In this document: positions 14,900 to 19,679 of the stretch, in pieces
Layout: every line of letters starts with the position of its first letter
Position numbering within the stretch: position 1 is the first letter of the stretch
DNA from: Bacilli bacterium
Lineage (GTDB): Bacteria; Bacillota_I; Bacilli_A; RF39; UBA660
Direction of reading: 5' to 3'
DNA: 19,679 nucleotides
Assembly (NCBI GenBank): GCA_016296185.1
Contig: JAEDJT010000028.1
Location: 1-19,679, forward strand
The notes under the pieces: model-generated
Database searches by the model: none
The model's input: only the letters and a program-made list of their open reading frames with translations
What the model was told of the DNA's origin: nothing
Made by a program: the position numbers and the translations under genes

Positions 14900-17450
14900 A
14901 TTCTGATCTTAATGCTTCTACTGGATCTTTTTTACTTGCTATTTTTGCAGGTATAAATCCGGCAATTACAGTTAAGAATACACTTATAATTATTAAGATA
15001 ATTGCTCCATTAACTGGAAGTTTTGCTAAGTTACTTATATCTGTAACTTTTTTAATTATAACGTTTGCTGGTATATTTATTAAGATTGTTACTACAATTC
15101 CTAATACACCTGCACATAATCCTTCAATTAATGTTTCAGCATTAAATACTCTTGAGATATCTTTTTTAGAAGCACCAATTGCTCTTAAGATACCAATTTC
15201 TTTTGTTCTTTCAATTACTGAAATGTATGTAATAATTGAAATCATGATACTTGATACAATTAAACTAATTGCTACGAATGCAATTAATACACTACTTATA
15301 ACATTTACTATATTAGATACTGAAGACATCATTACTCCTACTACATCTGTATATTGGATCTTATCTTCTTCATCTTTATCTTCATTATATTTATCAATAA
15401 TCTTTGTTATTTCTTCTTTTGAGTCAAAATCTTTTGGATAGATACTTATTATATCTGGATTATCTAAAGATTTAATACCTAATGTTTGTAAATTATTTTC
15501 ATATGTAGATACTGCATTTTGAGCCATACTTTGAGCGTAGGCCATTTTTTCTTCATCGCTCATTTTTGATAATGCTTGCATTTGTTCTGCACTTAATGAA
15601 CTTAAATCAAATTCATTTGAAGTTGTAAATGCTTTTCCAGTAAATACATTTATATCTGGATTTGCTTTTTGTTCTTTAGTAATTTCTGCTTCATTTATTC
15701 TTTCAATTACATGATTGTATAAATCGCTTCTATATCCAACTAAACCAGTTGTTATATTGATTATTGCTTCTGGATTTGGTTTAATAATACCTACTATTTT
15801 AATTTCTTCAGCATTATCAATTACATTTTTCATATATCTTTCGTCATGAGACATATCAATCCAAATACCATTAGCTTTTTTGTAGTAATCTGTATTTAAT
15901 ACATATTTAAATTTAAGATTTAATAATTCATCATATTCATATGTATGTTTTTCAAATTCTACATTTTGTCCTGATGTCATATTTATAAATTGTTGTTTTA
16001 AATCATCTTGTGAAAGAATTCCTAATGAATATAAAGTGTAATCAGATATTTCATTGTTTTCATTTAAAATAATAACTGCTTCGTTGTAATTTTTGGGCCA
16101 TGTACCTGCAACTACATCATATTGTTGTTCATTAAAGTCTTGGTTATTCATTAATTCATAGAACACATCATAATTAGACATATATTCTGAATAAGCTGAT
16201 GATACACCACTTGCATTCATTCCTAATGCATCCATAACTGTTGTTGGATTAACTCTTGTTACTTTTTCAGCGTCAGCTTTATAAAGATTTAAAGTTAAAT
16301 TATAACCATAATCTATTTCAGTAACATAATCTTTAATTTTTGTCTTATCACTTTCAAAGTATTCTTTTAGTGATTTTAAATCATTTGTTTGTACTTCTGC
16401 GGATATTGTTTCAAACATATCTCCCATAATACTTTTTTCATGTACTAAATCATCATTATATTCTTCACCTTCGTCAGACATAAATGATTCTAACATTGAA
16501 GACATATCAATTGATTCTTTTTCAATAGTTAATGGATATTGTCCTAGTGTTTCTTGTTCTGTTTTTTCAATATATTTATTAATACCATGTGATAATGATA
16601 AGATTAATGCAATACCAATAATACCTATTGAACCTGCAAACGCAGTTAATATAGTACGTCCTTTTTTTGTCATTAAATTATTTAAACTCAATGATAATGC
16701 AGTTAAGAAATTCATTGAAGTTTTTTTGTTTTTCTTTTTACTTACTACTTCATCTTCTTTTTCTTTTTCTTCTATATATGGATCTGAATCATCAATTATT
16801 TCACCATCTAGTAATTTAACTATTCTTGTTGAATATTCATAAGCTAAATCGGGATTATGTGTAACCATGATTACTAATTTATCTTCTGCTATTTGTTTTA
16901 ATAATTCCATTACTTGTACAGAAGTTTCTGAATCTAATGCACCTGTTGGTTCATCAGCTAATAAAATATCTGGATCGTTTATTAATGCACGAGCAATTGC
17001 AATTCTTTGCATTTGTCCACCTGACATTTGACTAGGTTTCTTATTTATATGTTTTTCTAATCCAACTTTTTTAAGAACTGCTTTAGCTCTTTTTCTTCTT
17101 TCTTCTTTTCCGATACCTGATAATGTTAATGCTAATTCAACGTTTTGTAATGCAGTTTGATGTGGAATAAGATTATAACTTTGGAAAACAAATCCAACTC
17201 TGTGATTTCTATATGTGTCCCAATCTCTATCTGTATATTTTTTTGTTGATACACCATTAATTATTAAATCTCCTGATGTATATTGATCTAAGCCACCAAT
17301 AATATTAAGCATTGTTGTTTTACCTGAACCACTTTGTCCTAGGATAGATACGAATTCATTATTTCTGAAAGCGATATCTACTTTGTCTAGTGCTTTTTGT
17401 TTTAGTCCAGCTACTTCATATGTTTTAGTAACCTTTTTTAATTCTAACAT
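14898..17450 (-). CDS. MacB/FtsX-type ABC transporter, fused ATPase and permease
   Basis: 850 residues from ATG 17450. GGGTGAT lies four bases upstream, and an in-frame GTG three codons earlier lies inside that site. The ATPase (1-225) shows Walker A GQSGSGKT (38-45), Q-loop Gln90, signature MSGGQMQR (142-149), Walker B ILLADE (162-167) and H-loop His198. The permease has helix 1 (269-289), an extracellular domain of about 440 residues, and three C-terminal helices. It carries the FtsX hallmark ERTKEIGILRAIGASKKD and the final DPVEALR. This is the MacB class, which acts by mechanotransmission; such proteins export peptides or lipids, or activate wall enzymes. The extracellular domain is about twice MacB's. 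No MacA or outer-membrane partner is nearby, consistent with a Gram-positive. It looks monocistronic. The substrate is unknown. Confidence 0.93.
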   Translation of the reverse strand: MLELKKVTKTYEVAGLKQKALDKVDIAFRNNEFVSILGQSGSGKTTMLNIIGGLDQYTSGDLIINGVSTKKYTDRDWDTYRNHRVGFVFQSYNLIPHQTALQNVELALTLSGIGKEERRKRAKAVLKKVGLEKHINKKPSQMSGGQMQRIAIARALINDPDILLADEPTGALDSETSVQVMELLKQIAEDKLVIMVTHNPDLAYEYSTRIVKLLDGEIIDDSDPYIEEKEKEDEVVSKKKNKKTSMNFLTALSLSLNNLMTKKGRTILTAFAGSIGIIGIALILSLSHGINKYIEKTEQETLGQYPLTIEKESIDMSSMLESFMSDEGEEYNDDLVHEKSIMGDMFETISAEVQTNDLKSLKEYFESDKTKIKDYVTEIDYGYNLTLNLYKADAEKVTRVNPTTVMDALGMNASGVSSAYSEYMSNYDVFYELMNNQDFNEQQYDVVAGTWPKNYNEAVIILNENNEISDYTLYSLGILSQDDLKQQFINMTSGQNVEFEKHTYEYDELLNLKFKYVLNTDYYKKANGIWIDMSHDERYMKNVIDNAEEIKIVGIIKPNPEAIINITTGLVGYRSDLYNHVIERINEAEITKEQKANPDINVFTGKAFTTSNEFDLSSLSAEQMQALSKMSDEEKMAYAQSMAQNAVSTYENNLQTLGIKSLDNPDIISIYPKDFDSKEEITKIIDKYNEDKDEEDKIQYTDVVGVMMSSVSNIVNVISSVLIAFVAISLIVSSIMISIITYISVIERTKEIGILRAIGASKKDISRVFNAETLIEGLCAGVLGIVVTILINIPANVIIKKVTDISNLAKLPVNGAIILIIISVFLTVIAGFIPAKIASKKDPVEALRSE

Positions 17451-17472
17451 TTTTATCACCCTAACTTTTATA

Positions 17473-17478
17473 ATTATA
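17473..17478 (-). promoter_or_regulatory. Likely -10 box of the ABC transporter gene
   Basis: The minus strand reads TATAAT here, 22 bases before the ATG. No convincing -35 is found at 16-18 bases upstream, where the sequence is an A/T run, and there is no TGn extension, so this is tentative. Confidence 0.35.
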
Positions 17479-17502
17479 CTATTTTTTTAATATTTTTAAA
17501 AC

Positions 17503-17528
17503 AAAAAAAGTCTTTTTTATAAGACTTT
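17503..17528 (-). terminator. Intrinsic terminator of the cadherin-like surface protein gene
   Basis: Perfect 8-bp stem AAAGTCTT/AAGACTTT (17507-17514 with 17521-17528), 6-base loop, and T-run on the minus strand at 17503-17509. Unlike the other terminators here, it begins about ten bases after the stop codon. Confidence 0.8.
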
Positions 17529-17537
17529 CTTTATTTT

Positions 17538-19679
17538 TTAGAATTTAGGAAATTTTACAACATCATCATCGTCATCATCGAATAAGTTCTTTTTTGATCT
17601 TGATGTTTTTTTAGTAGTTTCTTTTTCTACATTTATTGTAAAATCTTCTTCTTCATCTTTTTTTACATCAATAGTAAAATCTTCGTCATCATCTGATTTT
17701 ACATCTATTGTGAAGTCTTCGTCATCACCTTTTAGGTTAATAACAAAATCTTCGTCATCTTTTTCATTTTCTACAATTTCAATTCCTGATCCACCGCTTA
17801 ATGATCCAACAGGTTCTCCTTCGAATGGTTTAATTTCATCTAGTGAAATTGGAGCATCTGCTTCTTCTGGATTTGATGAGAATGCTTTAGATAATTTTAC
17901 ATCCTTTTTATTATCATCTTCTTCGATGATATCACCAAATATATTACGTTTTGGTTCATCAGATTTAATTTCTTCTTCTGTTTTTATTTCAAATACAGGT
18001 TCTTCTCTAACTGGTGTTTCTTCTTTAATTGTAGGATTTATTTTTTCATGAATATCTTCATAAGTTAAAGGTTTAACAGGTTCCATAATTGGTTCTTCAA
18101 CTTTGAATTCTACATCATTTGTTTTTGTTTCTTCTTTAATCTCTTCTACTTTTTCAACTTTTACTTCTTTGTTTTCTTCTTTATCTTCTTTTGGTTTTGC
18201 AGCCATTTCAGGATTTTTCTTTAATACATATTTTTTTATTATGAAATTAACTGCTGTTGCAATTATTGCACCAATTACGATACATAAGATTCTAATTAAC
18301 CATTCTTTAAAAGCTGTTTTAACTTTTAATTCTTCTGTTGAAAATATGTAATTACTTGATCCGTCAGAAGTAAATGTAATAAATCCATTTTCAACTTTTA
18401 CACTATCTGATATTAATATATATTTATTATTTTTTTGATCAAATGTATATAATTTTAAATTAGTTCCATCTTCATATATTTCTTCGATATAAGTAGATAT
18501 TTTAACACCATTAGGTATATTTGAACTATATGTTAATGGTTTATTACTTGTTTTAATAAATTCTAGTGACATAGTATCGTTGATATCACTATTTTTATCA
18601 AATTCGAAACTATAGATTAGTCCATTTGTATCATTTGTTATGTTATAGATTAATTTATTATTACTTGATTTAATTAACTTAATTGCTTCAGCTGGTAATG
18701 TTGCTTCATCATTTTTTGGAGAATTATATACGATATCACTATCCATACTTTCCATTTCAATTAATGAATCTACAACTACTGCTGCAATTGGTTGTCTATA
18801 TACATAAATTGTATATTTTTGTGTTTCACAATCATCATCAGATACTTCAATTGTTACTTTATTTATTCCTTCTTTTAAGTTTTCATTTCCTGAAATTTTG
18901 TATTTAGTAGTTTTAGATGATGTTTCATTATCAAAGTATAAATCTGTAACTGAACTATCAACACCTACTGAGAAGACTTTTTTACCTGTAGAAACATTTA
19001 ATATGTTTTCAGTTTCATTTTCATCTCTAGATGTTTTAAATGTTAACTTATTTAATGATGTTGTTGGAATATTTGCTTTTTCACTTCTTATAACATTTAA
19101 TGTATATATTCTTGTTTCACCATTTTCAGCTGTAACTGTAATGTTAATTTCATTATTACCAATTTCTAGTGAATGTTCTCCTCCACCTTCAACTGTTGCT
19201 TTTTCATGTGTTGGTGAAACGTATAAGTAAACTGATTCTATTGTATTGTTTACTGTTAATTCATAATTAGCTGTTTCTGGATCAAAATCTAATGATTGTC
19301 CTTCTACAACTAATGATTGTAATGTATTTTCATTACTTCTATTGTCATTTCTAACAACTTTAATACTATATGTTACTGTTGAGTTTTTAGCTCTTACTTG
19401 GAAATTATTTTCACCATAATTAAGTGTTTTATTTCCTCCACCTACTAATCCTCCTTCAGCACTACCAGAAATGTTTACTGTATCTAAATCAGTAGTACAA
19501 GTATAATTTCTTGTTCCAGAATTAAATGCAGGACTTAATGCACTACAATTTGAAACACTAAGTGATGTTACTGGATTTTGATTTGTTGTTGGTTGTTGTG
19601 GTGTACTTGGAGTATTAGGAGTACTTGGTGTGTTTGGAGTATTTGGTTGTTGTGGTTGTTGTGGTTGTTGTTGAGGAGC
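17538..19679 (-). CDS. Surface protein with cadherin-like beta-sandwich domains and acidic cytosolic tail (N-terminus outside the window)
   Basis: 713 residues are visible. The frame stays open to the right edge, so the start is missing; a Met at 18755 is internal. It begins with a Pro/Gln/Thr/Asn linker (19590-19679). Three units of the cadherin-like beta-sandwich type follow (about 19340-19570, 19080-19325, 18790-19050), with patterns such as LSPAFNSGTRNYTCTT, FDPETANYELTV and VTAENGETRIYTLNVIR. A membrane-proximal domain with TFDQKNNKYI comes next. One helix (LIRILCIVIGAIIATAVNF, near 18250-18310) and a cytosolic Glu/Lys/Pro-rich tail end the visible part. This topology fits an anchored surface or adhesion protein. 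It is separated from the ABC gene by a terminator. I do not recognise the full protein. Confidence 0.8.
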   Translation of the reverse strand, partial: APQQQPQQPQQPNTPNTPSTPNTPSTPQQPTTNQNPVTSLSVSNCSALSPAFNSGTRNYTCTTDLDTVNISGSAEGGLVGGGNKTLNYGENNFQVRAKNSTVTYSIKVVRNDNRSNENTLQSLVVEGQSLDFDPETANYELTVNNTIESVYLYVSPTHEKATVEGGGEHSLEIGNNEINITVTAENGETRIYTLNVIRSEKANIPTTSLNKLTFKTSRDENETENILNVSTGKKVFSVGVDSSVTDLYFDNETSSKTTKYKISGNENLKEGINKVTIEVSDDDCETQKYTIYVYRQPIAAVVVDSLIEMESMDSDIVYNSPKNDEATLPAEAIKLIKSSNNKLIYNITNDTNGLIYSFEFDKNSDINDTMSLEFIKTSNKPLTYSSNIPNGVKISTYIEEIYEDGTNLKLYTFDQKNNKYILISDSVKVENGFITFTSDGSSNYIFSTEELKVKTAFKEWLIRILCIVIGAIIATAVNFIIKKYVLKKNPEMAAKPKEDKEENKEVKVEKVEEIKEETKTNDVEFKVEEPIMEPVKPLTYEDIHEKINPTIKEETPVREEPVFEIKTEEEIKSDEPKRNIFGDIIEEDDNKKDVKLSKAFSSNPEEADAPISLDEIKPFEGEPVGSLSGGSGIEIVENEKDDEDFVINLKGDDEDFTIDVKSDDDEDFTIDVKKDEEEDFTINVEKETTKKTSRSKKNLFDDDDDDVVKFPKF
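17625..17760 (-). repeat. Acidic peptide repeats in the cytosolic tail
   Basis: Four tandem copies of 10-12 residues read DDEDFVINLKG, DDEDFTIDVKS, DDDEDFTIDVKK and DEEEDFTINVEK. The tail then ends with a basic patch (KKTSRSKK) and a run of six Asp. The repeats lie on the inner side of the membrane helix. They could be linear motifs for a cytosolic partner or a metal- or charge-interaction surface. Confidence 0.7.

Noticed and set aside
17451..17459. GTG three codons upstream as start of the ABC transporter
   Set aside because: The GTG is part of the GGGTGAT ribosome binding site. The ATG at 17450 is at the right distance. The same logic rejects GTG 5723 for the TetR gene and GTG 7528 for the MraZ-like gene.
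18753..18755. ATG as the start of the surface protein
   Set aside because: The frame is open without a stop to the right edge and encodes three further cadherin-like units, so this Met is internal.
19590..19679. Gln/Pro-rich stretch at the right edge as a tandem DNA repeat or CRISPR-like element
   Set aside because: The short repeating triplets encode a Pro/Gln/Thr/Asn linker in an open frame. No spacer pattern is present.
1..19679. Mycoplasma-type genetic code (TGA as Trp)
   Set aside because: The long frames contain no TGA, and the tryptophans I checked are TGG, which would be unlikely in such an AT-rich genome using TGA for Trp.

Overview
The window is AT-rich bacterial DNA with short, tightly packed genes and strong Shine-Dalgarno sites (AGGTGAT/AAGGAG type). 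Promoters are sigma-A-like and intrinsic terminators are short, often ending in poly-U. There is no outer-membrane component. This fits a low-GC Firmicute; an uncultured gut Bacilli lineage close to the Mollicutes-like groups (RF39-type) is my best guess, by inference only. The standard bacterial code appears to be used: long frames contain no TGA and the tryptophans checked are TGG. Almost every gene is on the minus strand. The one plus-strand gene is a TetR regulator. No tRNA, rRNA, CRISPR array, insertion sequence or phage gene was seen.

Layout, left to right. 1-901: an unrecognised exported protein. 949-5529: a very large MMPL/RND-type exporter whose second extracellular domain carries about ten copies of a roughly 80-residue helical repeat. 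5530-5734: a divergent control region with four copies of an imperfect 17-bp palindrome. 5735-6295: the TetR regulator. 6327-7035: a two-gene unit, a permuted NlpC/P60-like hydrolase and a two-helix membrane protein. 7085-7519: an orphan MraZ-like regulator with a TTG start. 7553-9007: an operon of a membrane zinc-ribbon protein, a metallo-beta-lactamase-fold hydrolase and a cupin.

9055-14132 looks like an envelope and secretion operon. It runs from a TasA/camelysin-like secreted subunit to an archaeal/ER-type (SipW-like) signal peptidase fused to a multi-helix membrane domain. Then come a DUF5305-like membrane protein with a lysine-rich tail and a membrane-anchored clostripain-type (C11) protease with a cytosolic zinc ribbon. 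Just upstream, 14213-14779 encodes a small cell-wall-type surface protein with a sortase-like tail (NPVTAD). 14898-17450 is a MacB-type ABC transporter. 17538-19679 is the C-terminal part of a membrane-anchored surface protein with cadherin-like beta-sandwich domains and an acidic repetitive cytosolic tail.

The common theme is the cell surface: secretion, processing, anchoring and export. Two architectural habits recur. Terminator hairpins usually contain the stop codon of the gene they terminate. Several of these terminators run straight into the extended -10 promoter of the next gene. The most unusual items are the repeat-expanded MMPL transporter with its phased operator array, the TasA-like/SipW-fusion/DUF5305-like/C11 operon, and the MraZ-like leader hairpin.
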